From NCBI GenBank assembly GCA_022794035.1, contig JAAWDX010000014.1, forward strand, positions 1 through 64,000: a DNA stretch of 64,000 nucleotides, given 5' to 3'. This DNA comes from Lachnospiraceae bacterium. Its GTDB lineage: Bacteria > Bacillota > Clostridia > Lachnospirales > Bianqueaceae. Within the stretch, counting starts at the first letter, position 1, and each line of letters opens with the position of its first letter. Both the position numbers and the translations under genes were made by a program. Below, one piece after another: positions 17,528 through 27,438 of the stretch. The notes under the pieces were generated by a model, which was not told where the DNA came from, ran no database searches, and saw only the letters and a list, made by a program, of their open reading frames with translations.

Positions 17528-17586
17528 TAGACAAGGACGTCTATGGGTAGGCCTTTGGAGGAAGGGCACTCATAGACGCTTTTTTT
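17528..17586 (+). ncRNA. glnA operon leader: ANTAR-type hairpin overlapping a terminator
   Basis: The hairpin TAGAC-AAGGAC-GTCTA (17528-17543) has a hexaloop with A1 and G4, the ANTAR pattern. Its right arm is shared with an 11-bp terminator stem (17538-17548 with 17568-17578) followed by seven T residues (17580-17586). Binding of the ANTAR protein would hold GTCTA in the first hairpin and prevent termination. A second small hairpin, CCTT-TGGAGG-AAGG, sits in the terminator loop but lacks A1/G4. Confidence 0.8.
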
Positions 17587-17607
17587 ATAGATGAAATGGA
17601 GAAAGCG

Positions 17608-18909
17608 ATGAAACAAACCGAACAGGAGCTGCTGCAGTTTGTGCAGGAGCATGATGTGAAATTTGTCAGATTGGTTTTTTGTGATTTGTTTGGACGGCAG
17701 AAAAATATTACGATCATGGCGCAGGAGCTGCCCAAAGCCTTTGCCTATGGCATTTCCTTTGACGGCTCCGCCGTCCTCGGATACGCGACTGTGGAGTGCT
17801 CGGATTTATTTTTGGTGCCGGATTGTTCCACCGTCGTCATTCTGCCATGGGAAGAAGAAGCCGGCCGTATGGTGCAGATGTTTTGTGATATTAAAAGGCC
17901 GGATGGCAGCGATTTGGAGGAGGCGCCCAGAACGATTCTGAGAAAAGCCGTGCAGCGTGCCGCTAAGCTGCGGTATATCTGCCGCATTGGGACAGAATGT
18001 GAGTTTTATCTGTTAAAAACAGAAGAGGGAGCGCCTCTTTTAAAGCCGATGGATCAGGGAAGCTATGCGGATACCACGCCGCTTGATCAGGGCGATTTAA
18101 TCAGAAGAGAAATCTGTACAGCGCTGGAGGCGCTTGGCATGAAGCCGGAAAGCGCCCATCATGAGAGAGGCAAGGGCCAGAATGAAATCGATTTTCGCTA
18201 TTCCGATGCGCTCACGGCGGCCGACAGCTTTATGACCTTCAAGTGGGTGGTCAAATCCGTTGCCCATCGGCACCAGCTTTTTGCCAGCTTTCTGCCCAAG
18301 CCCTTTTGGGAGGACAGCGGCAACGGGCTGCATATCAATCTTTCTCTGGCGCAGGGCGCGCAAAATCTGTTTCAAACGGGAGATCAGCATAACCCCTATG
18401 CGGAGAGCTTTATTCAGGGAATTTTGGATCATGCCGCCGAGATCACAGCCTTTTTGAATCCCATCAACAATTCCTATTGCCGGCTGGGCTGCTTTGAAGC
18501 GCCGCGCTATGTCACGTGGTCGCATCAGAACCGGTCACAGCTGGTGAGGATTCCGGCCTCCTCCGGCGAATACAGCCGCATGGAGCTGCGCTCAGCGGAT
18601 CCGGCCTGCAATCCCTATCTGGCCTTTGCGCTGCTGATTCATGCCGGCATGGAAGGTGTGGAGCAGGGAAAGAAACTGGAGCCGCCCTGCAATCGTAATT
18701 TATATGAGGTTAAAGAAGAAGAGGGACTTCCGCTTTTGCCGCGCAATCTGCGGGAGGCCATAGACATAGCAAGGGAAAGCGAGTTTATCAAAAAGGTACT
18801 GCCCGAATCGCTGCGGCAAAAATATTTTGCGCAGCAGGAGAGATGGTGGCGGGAATACGGCAATGAAAATCTGAAAGAAGAAATTGCCGCGAATCTGTTA
18901 ATTTATTAA
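17608..18909 (+). CDS. glnA: Glutamine synthetase type I (short, non-adenylylated form)
   Basis: 433 residues from the ATG at 17608, chosen because GGAGAAAGCG precedes it; the ATG at 17596 has no ribosome binding site. Motifs: N-terminal DLFGRQKN, GTECEFYLL (metal-binding Glu), FLPKPFWEDSGNGLHINLSL (ATP and metal loop), NPINNSYCRL and APRYVTWSHQNRSQLVRIPA (substrate-binding Arg). The length is that of the GSI-alpha group, without the adenylylation loop of GSI-beta. It makes glutamine at the head of an operon in which three later products (CarA, PyrG, PurF) spend it. The leader has an ANTAR-type attenuator. Confidence 0.95.
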   Translation: MKQTEQELLQFVQEHDVKFVRLVFCDLFGRQKNITIMAQELPKAFAYGISFDGSAVLGYATVECSDLFLVPDCSTVVILPWEEEAGRMVQMFCDIKRPDGSDLEEAPRTILRKAVQRAAKLRYICRIGTECEFYLLKTEEGAPLLKPMDQGSYADTTPLDQGDLIRREICTALEALGMKPESAHHERGKGQNEIDFRYSDALTAADSFMTFKWVVKSVAHRHQLFASFLPKPFWEDSGNGLHINLSLAQGAQNLFQTGDQHNPYAESFIQGILDHAAEITAFLNPINNSYCRLGCFEAPRYVTWSHQNRSQLVRIPASSGEYSRMELRSADPACNPYLAFALLIHAGMEGVEQGKKLEPPCNRNLYEVKEEEGLPLLPRNLREAIDIARESEFIKKVLPESLRQKYFAQQERWWREYGNENLKEEIAANLLIY

Positions 18910-18934
18910 AGAAATAGATAAGGAAGAGCAGCGC

Positions 18935-19504
18935 ATGGAAAAGGTTTTACTGGTCTCTCACGGAGAAAAAAATCGGGATATTTTCACGCAGCTGTTGGCT
19001 GAGTGCGGGCTGACAGAGGTTTATATAGCCAAAAACACAGTGCAGGCCAGACGGCTTCTGGCAGAATATGAGTTTGCGCTTGTGCTGATTGTCTCGCCGC
19101 TGTCGGAGGAATATGGCTGTGAGGTTGCTAAAACGGCAGCGAAAACAACGGCCGGCGTGATGCTGATTGTGAAAAAGGATCACGCGGAGGAGATGACAGA
19201 GAAGATGGAGCCGGAGGGCATTTTGGTATTCACACCGGGAATGGGCAAGGGCTTTTTCCGCCATGCGGCGAAGCTGCTTCTCGCTGTGCATCAGCGGCTT
19301 GTCAAAACCATGCCGCAGCAGGCCAAGCTGGAACAGAAAATCGAAGATATCCGACTGGTAGGCAGAGCCAAATGCCTGCTGATTCAGTATGAAGGCATGA
19401 CAGAGGAGGGCGCGCACCGCTACATTGAAAAGGAGGCCATGAACCGGCGCATCACGCGGCGCGAAATGGCTGAGACCATATTGCAGAGCTATGAAATAGA
19501 ATAA
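18935..19504 (+). CDS. ANTAR-domain RNA-binding antiterminator with pseudo-receiver
   Basis: 189 residues. The C-terminal ANTAR helices (about residues 125-187: LEQKIEDIRLVGRAKCLL, MTEEGAHRYIEKEAM, ITRREMAETIL) carry the conserved RAK.LL and EA..IEK.AM pattern. These domains bind hexaloop hairpins in nascent leaders and block terminators. The N-terminal domain has receiver-like strands but no acidic pair (VLLVSHGEK) and no phospho-acceptor Asp (LVLIVSPLS), so it is probably controlled by a ligand or partner rather than phosphorylation. It follows glnA by 25 bp. The matching hairpins ahead of glnA and glnN are its likely targets. Confidence 0.88.
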   Translation: MEKVLLVSHGEKNRDIFTQLLAECGLTEVYIAKNTVQARRLLAEYEFALVLIVSPLSEEYGCEVAKTAAKTTAGVMLIVKKDHAEEMTEKMEPEGILVFTPGMGKGFFRHAAKLLLAVHQRLVKTMPQQAKLEQKIEDIRLVGRAKCLLIQYEGMTEEGAHRYIEKEAMNRRITRREMAETILQSYEIE

Positions 19505-19516
19505 ACGGAGGAAATT

Positions 19517-20620
19517 ATGAAAACAGTGTATCTATTACTTGAAAACGGCGCATGCCTCGAGGGGCAAGGCTTTGGCGCCCCCATAAACGGCGACGGCGTC
19601 CTCGGCGAAGTCGTCTTCACCACGGCGATGACCGGCTATCTGGAAAGCATTACCGACCCCAGCTACTACGGTCAAATCCTCGTTCAAACCTTTCCGCTCA
19701 TCGGAAACTACGGGGTGATTCCCAGCGACTTTGAAAGCGCAGCCCCCCATCTAACTGCCTATATCGTGAATGACTGGTGTCAGATACCCTCCAACTTTCG
19801 GAGTGAGGGAGATCTTGACACCTTTTTTAAGGCCCAAAATATTCCTGCCGTCTGCGGCATTGATACGCGGTATCTCACCAAGCTGCTGCGTGAGCAGGGC
19901 ACGATGAACGGATACCTCAGCTATGAAAAGCCGGAGTATCAGACGCTTCAGGAGCCGCTTGCCGGCTATCGCATTCAAAATGCCGTCCAAAATGCGGCCA
20001 GAGGCTATTTTAAGGAATATCCTTGTCCCAATGCCCGTTATCATGTGGCCGTATGGGACTTCGGCGCCAAAGAAAACATCATCCGCGAGCTCACAAAGCG
20101 CGGCTGCTGGGTCACGCTAGTGCCGCCGGATGCATCGGCGCAGGAAATCAGCCGCCTGCCGCTCGACGGCCTGATGCTGTCCAACGGCCCTGGTGATCCG
20201 GCTGAAAACACAGCCATCATCAGCGAGCTTCGTCGGCTCTGCCACGAAACCCGCCTGCCGATGTTCGGAATCTGCCTGGGACATCAGCTCCTAGCCCTCG
20301 CGCACGGCGCGAAAACAGGCAGGCTCCCCTATGGACATCGCGGTGCTAATCAGCCGGTTAAGGGGCTGGATTCGGGGCGCATCTATATGACCAGTCAAAA
20401 TCACGGATATGCGGTAGAAAGCTCCAGCCTGCCGCCGGAGGCGCAGGAAAGCTTTATCAATCTAAACGACGGCAGCTGCGAAGGGATCACCTATACAGAT
20501 CATCCGGCTTTTTCCGTGCAGTTTCATCCGGAAGCAAGCGCCGGGCCGCTGGACACTGGATTCTTATTTGACCGCTTTTTAGAAAAAATCGAGGAGGAAA
20601 AGCAACATGCCGCTGAGTAA
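19517..20620 (+). CDS. carA: Carbamoyl-phosphate synthase small chain (glutaminase)
   Basis: 367 residues. The N-terminal CarA-specific domain (about 1-170: GQGFGAPINGDGVLGEVVFTT, TDPSYYGQILVQTFPLIGNYG) precedes a class I glutamine amidotransferase domain. This has the nucleophile in MFGICLGHQ and His/Glu in SVQFHPEAS. It releases ammonia from glutamine and passes it to the large chain. The ribosome binding site is GGAGGAA. It overlaps the start of carB-dapF by 14 bp. The large chain is not a standard CarB, so this subunit pairs with a fusion partner. Confidence 0.95.
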   Translation: MKTVYLLLENGACLEGQGFGAPINGDGVLGEVVFTTAMTGYLESITDPSYYGQILVQTFPLIGNYGVIPSDFESAAPHLTAYIVNDWCQIPSNFRSEGDLDTFFKAQNIPAVCGIDTRYLTKLLREQGTMNGYLSYEKPEYQTLQEPLAGYRIQNAVQNAARGYFKEYPCPNARYHVAVWDFGAKENIIRELTKRGCWVTLVPPDASAQEISRLPLDGLMLSNGPGDPAENTAIISELRRLCHETRLPMFGICLGHQLLALAHGAKTGRLPYGHRGANQPVKGLDSGRIYMTSQNHGYAVESSSLPPEAQESFINLNDGSCEGITYTDHPAFSVQFHPEASAGPLDTGFLFDRFLEKIEEEKQHAAE

Positions 20621-23600
20621 AACCATTCATAAGGTGCTGGTGATCGGGTCAGGCCCCATTGTGATCGGGCAGGCCGCCGAATTTGACTATGCAGGCACGC
20701 AGGCCTGCCGCGCATTAAAAGAAGAGGGCCTGGAGGTGGTGCTGGTCAATTCCAATCCGGCCACCATCATGACCGATCATGCCATGGCCGATCATATTTA
20801 TATCGAGCCGCTGAATCTGGAGACGGTCCAGAGAATCATCGAAAAGGAGAAGCCCGACAGCCTGCTTTCCACCCTTGGTGGCCAGACGGGGCTCACGCTC
20901 TCGATGCAGCTTGCGAAAAGCGGCTTTCTGGCGCAGCATCATGTGCAGCTTCTGGGAGCGGATCCGGAAACCATCGATAAGGCGGAGGACCGGCAGCGGT
21001 TTAAGGATACGATGGAGGCCATCGGCGAGCCGGTGATCCCTTCGGCGGTGGTGAATACGCTGGAGGAGGCGGAGGCCTTTGCCGCGCAGATTGGCTATCC
21101 GGTGATCGTGCGGCCGGCCTTTACGCTGGGCGGATCAGGCGGCGGCATTGCGCAGGATGAGAGGCAGCTGCGGGAGATTGCGGAGGCAGGGCTGCGTCTG
21201 TCGCCGATTACGCAGGTGCTGGTAGAGCGATGCATTGCCGGCTGGAAGGAGATCGAATTTGAGGTCATGCGCGACGGCAGCGGCAACTGCATTACCGTAT
21301 GCTCTATGGAGAATATGGATCCGGTGGGGATCCATACCGGTGATTCGATCGTGGTTGCGCCGGCGCTCACGCTGGCGGATAAGGAATATCAGATGCTGCG
21401 CTCGGCGGCGCTGAATATCATTCAGGCCATGGGCATTGAGGGGGGCTGCAACTGCCAGTTTGCCCTTCATCCGGGCAGCTTTGAATATGCGGTGATCGAG
21501 GTGAATCCGCGGGTGTCGCGCTCCTCGGCGCTGGCTTCGAAGGCAACGGGCTATCCGATTGCACGCGTGGCGGCAAAGATTGCGCTGGGCTACCGGCTGG
21601 ATGAGATCACCAACGAGGTTACGGGCAAAACGAAGGCCTGCTTCGAGCCGGCGCTCGACTATGTGGTGGTTAAGCTTCCCAAATGGCCGTTTGACAAATT
21701 TGTGTACGCAGACCGCAGGCTCGGCACGCAGATGAAGGCGACCGGCGAGGTAATGGCCATCGGAAAGAGCTTTGAAGAGGCACTGCTCAAGGCCGTGCGC
21801 GGCGCGGAGATTGCGCAGTATGATCTAAACAGAGAGAGGATGCGCACTTTGACGGATGAGGCCCTGCAGGAAAAGCTGCTGGCGCAGGATGATGAGCGGC
21901 TCTTTGCCCTCTATGAAGCGCTGCGCCGCGGCGCCAAAACGAGCGAGCTGCATGCGCTGACGGGGATTGATCTATGGTTTTTGGAAAAGCTGCTGCATAT
22001 TCAGAGGCTCGATGAGGCGATGCACCTCCAAGAGGTGGATCAGGCGCTGTACCGTACGCTGAAAAAATGGGGCTTTCCGGATCAGGTGATCCCGGCCGGC
22101 AGCTGGCAGCATGAGCCGGCGGCCTATCAGATGGTGGATACCTGCAGCGCGGAATTTGCCGCGCGCACGCCCTACTTTTACGGCGCGCACGGCTGCTGCG
22201 ACGAGGCCGGCGCTTTTATTGCGGCGCGGCCGCAGAAAAAGCCGGTGGTCATGGTGCTTGGCTCCGGGCCGATTCGCATTGGACAGGGCATTGAGTTTGA
22301 CTATGCCTGCGTGCACTGCGTATGGGCGCTGCAAAAAGCAGGCTATGAGGTCGTGATTGTTAACAACAATCCGGAGACCGTGTCTACGGATTTTAATACG
22401 GCCGACCGGCTCTATTTTGAGCCGCTTACGCCGGAGGATGTGCTGGATATCGCAGCCATTGAGCAGCCCGTCGGCGCCGTGGTCTCGTTTGGCGGTCAGA
22501 CAGCGATCAAGCTTACCCAGTGTTTGGCGGAGCATCAGATCCCGATTTTAGGGACGCCGCCCGACAGCATCGACGCGGCGGAGGACCGCGGTCGCTTTGA
22601 CGCGCTGCTGGAAAGTCTGGGCATCAAACGGCCTGACGGGCGGGTCGTGCACACTGAGCAGGAGGCGCTTGCCGCGGCAAAAGAGCTGGGCTATCCGGTG
22701 CTGATGCGGCCGAGCTATGTGCTGGGCGGCCAGAATATGATCATTGCCTTTGCCGATGCCGATATCGAAGAATATATGAAGATCATCCTCGCGCAGGAGG
22801 GAGAAAATGAGGTGCTGATCGATCAGTACCTGATGGGGACGGAGCTGGAGGTGGATGCGATCTGCGACGGCGAAACAGTCCTGATCCCCGGAATTATGGA
22901 GCATATTGAGCGGGCCGGTGTGCATTCGGGCGATTCCATTGCCGTCTACCCGGCCTGGAACGTATCGGCAAAGCAGACAGAGCGCCTGATTGAGTATTCA
23001 ACGCAGCTGGCGCTTTCCCTGCAGACCAGAGGGCTGATCAATATTCAATATGTGATCTATGAGGATCAGATCTATGTGATCGAGGTCAATCCGCGCTCCT
23101 CGCGCACGGTGCCCTATATCAGCAAGGTGACGGGCGTGCCGATGGTGGAGCTGGCCAGCCGCATCATGGCCGGCGAGACGCTGCGCTCAATGGGCTATCA
23201 GGGCGGCCTCTATCCGCATGGCCAGCAGTACGCGGTCAAGGTGCCGGTGTTTTCCTTTGAAAAGCTGCACAACGTGGACACGCAGCTCGGTCCGGAGATG
23301 AAATCCACCGGCGAGGTGCTGGGCGTGGCGCGGACGATGGAGGAAGCGCTCTATAAAGGCCTCGTGGCCGCCGGATATGAGATGAAGAAGCAGGGCGGCG
23401 TACTGATCACGGTGCGCGACACCGACAAAAAGGAGATCGGCGAGATCGCGCGCCAGTATGCCAAGCTGGGCTTTGCACTGTTTGCGACAGAGGGAACGGC
23501 CCGCGTGCTCAGGGAGCAGGGGCTGACGGCGCAGCCAGTAAAGAAGATTCATGAGGGCGCAGATAACACAAGAGCGCTTCTGGAGAGCGGCCGCATCCAG

Positions 23601-24635
23601 TACATCATTTCGACCTCTGCCAAAGGCCGGATCCCGGCGAGGGACAGCGTCAAAATCCGCCGCAAGGCGGTTGAACTGGGCATCCCCTGCCTGACATCGC
23701 TCGATACGGCGAGAGCGCTGGCCGGCAGCCTGCAGAGCCGCTACCGCGCATACAACGTGGAGCTGGTGGATATGAACCGGCTGCCGCACGAAAGCCGCAG
23801 GAGAGCCTTTGTGAAGATGCAGGGCTGCGGCAATGACTATATCTATTTTGACTGCTTTGAGCAGCCGCTCGAAAATCCGGAGGCGCTCAGCGTGCAGCTT
23901 TCGCAGGAACACTTTGGCATCGGCGGCGACGGCATCATCCTGATCGAACCCTCGGCGGTCGCAGACGGGCGGATGCGGATCTTCAACAAGGACGGCAGTG
24001 AGGGCCGCATGTGCGGCAACGGGATCCGCTGCGTCGGCAAATACTTATACGACAGCGGAAGGGTGAAAAAAACGGAGCTTACGGTCGAGACAAAGAGCGG
24101 CATTAAGCGGCTTTCGCTGGAGGTGTTTGACGGCCAAGTGCTGAGCGTGACGGTGGATATGGGACCGGCGGTGCTGGCGCCGGAGCAGATCCCAGTGCGG
24201 CTGGAGGGGCCGCAGGTGGTGGACCGACCGGCTCTGGTAGGCGGCCGCGAGCAGCGGATCACCTGCGTGTCGATGGGCAATCCGCACTGCGTGATCTTTG
24301 AAACGGATGTAGAAGGGCTGGCGCTGGAAGAACGGGGCGCCTGCGTGGAGACGGATCCGCTGTTTCCGGAGAGCGTGAACACGGAATTTGTACAGGTGCT
24401 GGATGCGCACACGCTGCGCATGCGGGTTTGGGAGCGCGGCAGCGGCGAGACATGGGCATGCGGCACTGGAGCCTGCGCGGCGGCTGTGGCAGCGGTTTTG
24501 AATGGATATTGTGCGAAAAATGAAGAGATTACCGTGCATCTGCGCGGCGGCGATCTGAAGATCCGCTACACCGACGAAACGGTGTACATGACGGGCGCGG
24601 CAGTGACGGTATTTACAGGGGAGGTTGCAATCTGA
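20607..24635 (+). CDS. carB-dapF: Fusion of carbamoyl-phosphate synthase large chain (CarB) and diaminopimelate epimerase (DapF)
   Basis: 1342 residues in one uninterrupted frame. Residues 1-about 1065 are a complete CarB: first synthetase half ([21 protein letters not shown], about 1-400), middle domain, second half ([21 protein letters not shown], from about 550), and the MGS allosteric domain (about 935-1050) ending [13 protein letters not shown]. DapF begins at once with [16 protein letters not shown]. It runs to the end with both catalytic cysteines, Cys1136 in [10 protein letters not shown] and Cys1285 in [10 protein letters not shown], so both parts look active. CarB makes carbamoyl phosphate for pyrimidines and arginine; DapF converts LL- to meso-diaminopimelate. 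DapL, which makes LL-DAP, is encoded two genes later. An internal ribosome binding site and GTG at the junction may give free DapF. A frameshift fusing two genes by sequencing error is unlikely because there is no spare sequence at the joint. Confidence 0.93.
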   Translation: MPLSKTIHKVLVIGSGPIVIGQAAEFDYAGTQACRALKEEGLEVVLVNSNPATIMTDHAMADHIYIEPLNLETVQRIIEKEKPDSLLSTLGGQTGLTLSMQLAKSGFLAQHHVQLLGADPETIDKAEDRQRFKDTMEAIGEPVIPSAVVNTLEEAEAFAAQIGYPVIVRPAFTLGGSGGGIAQDERQLREIAEAGLRLSPITQVLVERCIAGWKEIEFEVMRDGSGNCITVCSMENMDPVGIHTGDSIVVAPALTLADKEYQMLRSAALNIIQAMGIEGGCNCQFALHPGSFEYAVIEVNPRVSRSSALASKATGYPIARVAAKIALGYRLDEITNEVTGKTKACFEPALDYVVVKLPKWPFDKFVYADRRLGTQMKATGEVMAIGKSFEEALLKAVRGAEIAQYDLNRERMRTLTDEALQEKLLAQDDERLFALYEALRRGAKTSELHALTGIDLWFLEKLLHIQRLDEAMHLQEVDQALYRTLKKWGFPDQVIPAGSWQHEPAAYQMVDTCSAEFAARTPYFYGAHGCCDEAGAFIAARPQKKPVVMVLGSGPIRIGQGIEFDYACVHCVWALQKAGYEVVIVNNNPETVSTDFNTADRLYFEPLTPEDVLDIAAIEQPVGAVVSFGGQTAIKLTQCLAEHQIPILGTPPDSIDAAEDRGRFDALLESLGIKRPDGRVVHTEQEALAAAKELGYPVLMRPSYVLGGQNMIIAFADADIEEYMKIILAQEGENEVLIDQYLMGTELEVDAICDGETVLIPGIMEHIERAGVHSGDSIAVYPAWNVSAKQTERLIEYSTQLALSLQTRGLINIQYVIYEDQIYVIEVNPRSSRTVPYISKVTGVPMVELASRIMAGETLRSMGYQGGLYPHGQQYAVKVPVFSFEKLHNVDTQLGPEMKSTGEVLGVARTMEEALYKGLVAAGYEMKKQGGVLITVRDTDKKEIGEIARQYAKLGFALFATEGTARVLREQGLTAQPVKKIHEGADNTRALLESGRIQYIISTSAKGRIPARDSVKIRRKAVELGIPCLTSLDTARALAGSLQSRYRAYNVELVDMNRLPHESRRRAFVKMQGCGNDYIYFDCFEQPLENPEALSVQLSQEHFGIGGDGIILIEPSAVADGRMRIFNKDGSEGRMCGNGIRCVGKYLYDSGRVKKTELTVETKSGIKRLSLEVFDGQVLSVTVDMGPAVLAPEQIPVRLEGPQVVDRPALVGGREQRITCVSMGNPHCVIFETDVEGLALEERGACVETDPLFPESVNTEFVQVLDAHTLRMRVWERGSGETWACGTGACAAAVAAVLNGYCAKNEEITVHLRGGDLKIRYTDETVYMTGAAVTVFTGEVAI
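23799..23813 (+). promoter_or_regulatory. Possible internal translation start for free DapF
   Basis: AGGAG (23799-23803) lies 7 nt before an in-frame GTG (23811-23813, Val1069 of the fusion). Starting there would give [10 protein letters not shown], missing only about two residues of a normal DapF N-terminus. The codons could be constrained by the protein alone, so use as a start is inference. Confidence 0.4.
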
Positions 24636-26254
24636 TGGCGGCAAAATATATTTTTGTAACGGGCGGCGTGGTATCCGGGCTGGGAAAGGGCATTACGGCG
24701 GCCTCACTGGGGCGGCTTTTGAAGGCGCGGGGCTTTAAGGTGGCCGCACAGAAGCTGGATCCTTATATCAATATTGATCCCGGCACGATGAGTCCCTATC
24801 AGCACGGAGAGGTGTTTGTGACGGAGGACGGCGCGGAGACCGATCTGGATCTGGGGCATTATGAGCGCTTCATCGACGAAAACCTGAATCAGTATTCTAA
24901 CCTGACAACCGGCAAGGTATACTGGAATGTGCTGAATAAGGAGCGGCGCGGCGAATATCTGGGAGAGACCATTCAGGTGATTCCGCATATTACCAATGAG
25001 ATTAAAGCCTTTATTTATTCGGTGCAGAAGAAAACAGATGCCGATATCGTGATCACGGAGATCGGCGGCACCACCGGCGATATCGAGTCGCAGCCGTTTT
25101 TGGAGGCCATCCGTCAGGTCGGACATGAGGTGGGCTATGAAAACCGGCTGTTCATCCATGTGACACTGGTGCCCTATCTCGAATCCTCGGGCGAGCATAA
25201 GTCCAAGCCCACGCAGCATTCCGTGAAGGAGCTGCAGTCATTTGGCATCATGCCGGATGTGATCGTGGCGCGCTGCGATCAGAGGATTGATGCGCCGGTG
25301 CTGCAAAAGATCGCGGCCTTCTGCAATGTTAAGCCGGACTGCGTGATCGAAAATCTGACGCTGCCGGTGCTGTACGCTGCACCTATGATGCTGGAGGAGG
25401 CCGGACTTGCACAGATCGCGCTCCGGGAGCTGCATCTGGAGGCGCCGCATGCGCCGGAGCTTAGCGGCTGGCAGGCCATGCTCGGCCGCATCGAAGGCTG
25501 CCGGCAATCGGTGCGCATTGCGCTGGTAGGCAAATATGTCAAGCTGCATGATTCTTATCTTTCGGTGAGCGAGGCGCTGAAGCACGGCGGCTATGAGAGC
25601 GGCGTCAGGGTCGAGGTCGACTGGGTGGACAGCGAGCAGATCACGCCGCAGACGGCAGCCGCGCTGCTAGGCGGAGCCGATGGCATCATTGTGCCCGGCG
25701 GCTTTGGCGGGCGCGGCATCGAAGGGATGATCGAGGCCGCCCGCTACGCCAGAGAGCAGCATATCCCCTATTTCGGCATTTGCCTGGGCATGCAGATCGC
25801 CGCCATCGAATGGGCGCGCCATGTGCTCGGCTATGCGGATGCCAATTCCCGTGAATTTGACGAGGCCAGCCAGCATCTGGTCATCGATCTGATGCCCGAC
25901 CAGCAGGGGAATCTGCCTAAGGGCGGCACCATGCGGCTGGGAGCTTATCCGTGCAGGGCTGCCGCAGGCAGCAAGCTGCTCATGGCTTATGGGCAGGACG
26001 AAATCGCCGAGAGGCACCGGCACCGCTATGAATTTAACAACGTCTTCCGCGAGGCCTTTGAGGCCTCCGGCGCCGTGTTTAGCGGCCTATCGCCGGACGG
26101 GCGGCTGGTGGAGGCGCTGGAGCTGCCGTCACATGATTTTTATGTGGGCGTGCAGTACCATCCGGAGTTTAAGAGCCGGCCCAACAAGGCGCATCCGCTA
26201 TTCAGAGAATTTATCCGCGCCGGCATCCGCTATCAGGAAGGGAGAGCAAAATGA
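24635..26254 (+). CDS. pyrG: CTP synthase
   Basis: 539 residues, the family's normal length. The N-terminal synthetase domain begins [16 protein letters not shown] (ATP loop) with [14 protein letters not shown] and [11 protein letters not shown]. The C-terminal class I glutaminase domain has [11 protein letters not shown] (nucleophile) and VQYHPEF. It aminates UTP to CTP using glutamine. Its ATG shares a base with the carB-dapF stop (TGATG), with GGGGAGG just upstream, so it is tightly coupled. It is the second glutamine consumer in the operon. Confidence 0.97.
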   Translation: MAAKYIFVTGGVVSGLGKGITAASLGRLLKARGFKVAAQKLDPYINIDPGTMSPYQHGEVFVTEDGAETDLDLGHYERFIDENLNQYSNLTTGKVYWNVLNKERRGEYLGETIQVIPHITNEIKAFIYSVQKKTDADIVITEIGGTTGDIESQPFLEAIRQVGHEVGYENRLFIHVTLVPYLESSGEHKSKPTQHSVKELQSFGIMPDVIVARCDQRIDAPVLQKIAAFCNVKPDCVIENLTLPVLYAAPMMLEEAGLAQIALRELHLEAPHAPELSGWQAMLGRIEGCRQSVRIALVGKYVKLHDSYLSVSEALKHGGYESGVRVEVDWVDSEQITPQTAAALLGGADGIIVPGGFGGRGIEGMIEAARYAREQHIPYFGICLGMQIAAIEWARHVLGYADANSREFDEASQHLVIDLMPDQQGNLPKGGTMRLGAYPCRAAAGSKLLMAYGQDEIAERHRHRYEFNNVFREAFEASGAVFSGLSPDGRLVEALELPSHDFYVGVQYHPEFKSRPNKAHPLFREFIRAGIRYQEGRAK

Positions 26255-27438
26255 AATTAAATCATCAGTATGAGAAATTAGAGGAAAGCTATTTGTTTTC
26301 AACGATTGCGGGCAAGGTGGCCGACTTTCAGAAGCAAAATCCGCAGGCCAGCATCATTCGGCTGGGGATCGGCGATGTGACGCGGCCGCTGTGCACGTCG
26401 GTCGATATGGCGCTCGTGGAGGGCGCGCAGGAGCAGGGAAAGGCAGAAAGCTTTCATGGCTACGGGCCTGAGCAGGGCTATGCGTTTTTGCGGGAGGCCA
26501 TTGCCGCATATTATCAGACGCAGCTGCAGGCAGATGTGAAAACAGAGGATATTTTTGTGAGCGACGGTGCGAAAAGCGATCTGGGCAATATTTTAGATCT
26601 GTTCAGCGCCGATAATACCGTGCTGATCCCGGATCCTGTATATCCGGTGTACCGCGATACCAACGTGATGGACGGTCGGCGTATTGTCTATCTGCAGGCG
26701 ACAAAGGAAAACGGCTTTTTGCCGATGCCGCCGGCCGGCCAGCAGGCGGATCTGATTTATCTGTGTTCGCCCAATAATCCCACTGGCGCGGTGTACAGCC
26801 GGGAGCAGCTGGCAGCGTGGGTCGCCTATGCGCTGGAGCAGAAGGCGGTCATCCTGTTTGACGCGGCCTATGAGGCCTTTGTGCAGGAGGGCTATCCGCG
26901 TAGCATTTTTGAGATTCCGGGCGCCAGAGACTGCGCCATTGAGTTCTGCTCGTTATCCAAGACGGCCGGCTTTACCGGCACGCGCTGCGGCTATACGGTG
27001 GTGCCGCAGGAGCTTAGCAGAGAAGGCATGCGGCTGCATGCCATGTGGCTGCGCCGCCAGATAACCAAGTTTAACGGCGTGTCCTATCCGGTGCAAAGAG
27101 CAGCGGCGCAGGTGTTCACGCAGGCGGGCATGATGGGATGCCGGGCGAATCTGGCAGTGTATCAGGAGAATGCGCGGGTCATCGCGGAGACGCTCGATCA
27201 GATGGGCATCTGGTACACGGGCGGCGTGCATTCACCGTATATCTGGATGGAGTGCCCGGATCAAATGACCTCTTGGGAGTTTTTTGATGACTTGCTGGCC
27301 AAAACGGGCATCGTGGGCACGCCGGGCAGCGGATTCGGCCGAAACGGCGAGGGCTTCTTCCGGCTTACTGCCTTTGGCAGCGTAAAGGATACCCGGGAGG
27401 CCATGCGGCGGCTGAAGAGCGTATATGGTGAAGCCTGA
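26251..27438 (+). CDS. dapL: LL-diaminopimelate aminotransferase
   Basis: 395-residue fold-type I PLP enzyme. N-terminal [10 protein letters not shown] and [12 protein letters not shown] are DapL hallmarks. The PLP lysine lies in [15 protein letters not shown], and NNPTGAVY and DAAYEAF are further cofactor contacts. It converts tetrahydrodipicolinate to LL-DAP with glutamate as donor, bypassing the succinyl or acetyl route. The product is the substrate of the DapF domain encoded two genes upstream. ATGA overlap with pyrG and TGATG with purF show tight coupling. Confidence 0.93.
   Translation: MKLNHQYEKLEESYLFSTIAGKVADFQKQNPQASIIRLGIGDVTRPLCTSVDMALVEGAQEQGKAESFHGYGPEQGYAFLREAIAAYYQTQLQADVKTEDIFVSDGAKSDLGNILDLFSADNTVLIPDPVYPVYRDTNVMDGRRIVYLQATKENGFLPMPPAGQQADLIYLCSPNNPTGAVYSREQLAAWVAYALEQKAVILFDAAYEAFVQEGYPRSIFEIPGARDCAIEFCSLSKTAGFTGTRCGYTVVPQELSREGMRLHAMWLRRQITKFNGVSYPVQRAAAQVFTQAGMMGCRANLAVYQENARVIAETLDQMGIWYTGGVHSPYIWMECPDQMTSWEFFDDLLAKTGIVGTPGSGFGRNGEGFFRLTAFGSVKDTREAMRRLKSVYGEA

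Noticed and set aside
17528-17586. T-box or glutamine riboswitch ahead of glnA
   Set aside because: The leader is only about 60 nt. It has no T-box sequence or glnA-riboswitch three-helix core, while the hexaloop/terminator overlap fits an ANTAR target.
21972-22535. Antisense frames within carB-dapF
   Set aside because: Compositional shadows rich in His, Arg and Leu; the + strand fusion has complete motifs throughout.
23790-23820. CarB-DapF as an assembly-made joining of two genes
   Set aside because: There is no leftover stop, start or duplicated sequence at the joint, and both domains are complete and directly contiguous. Read-level checking is still listed under findings.
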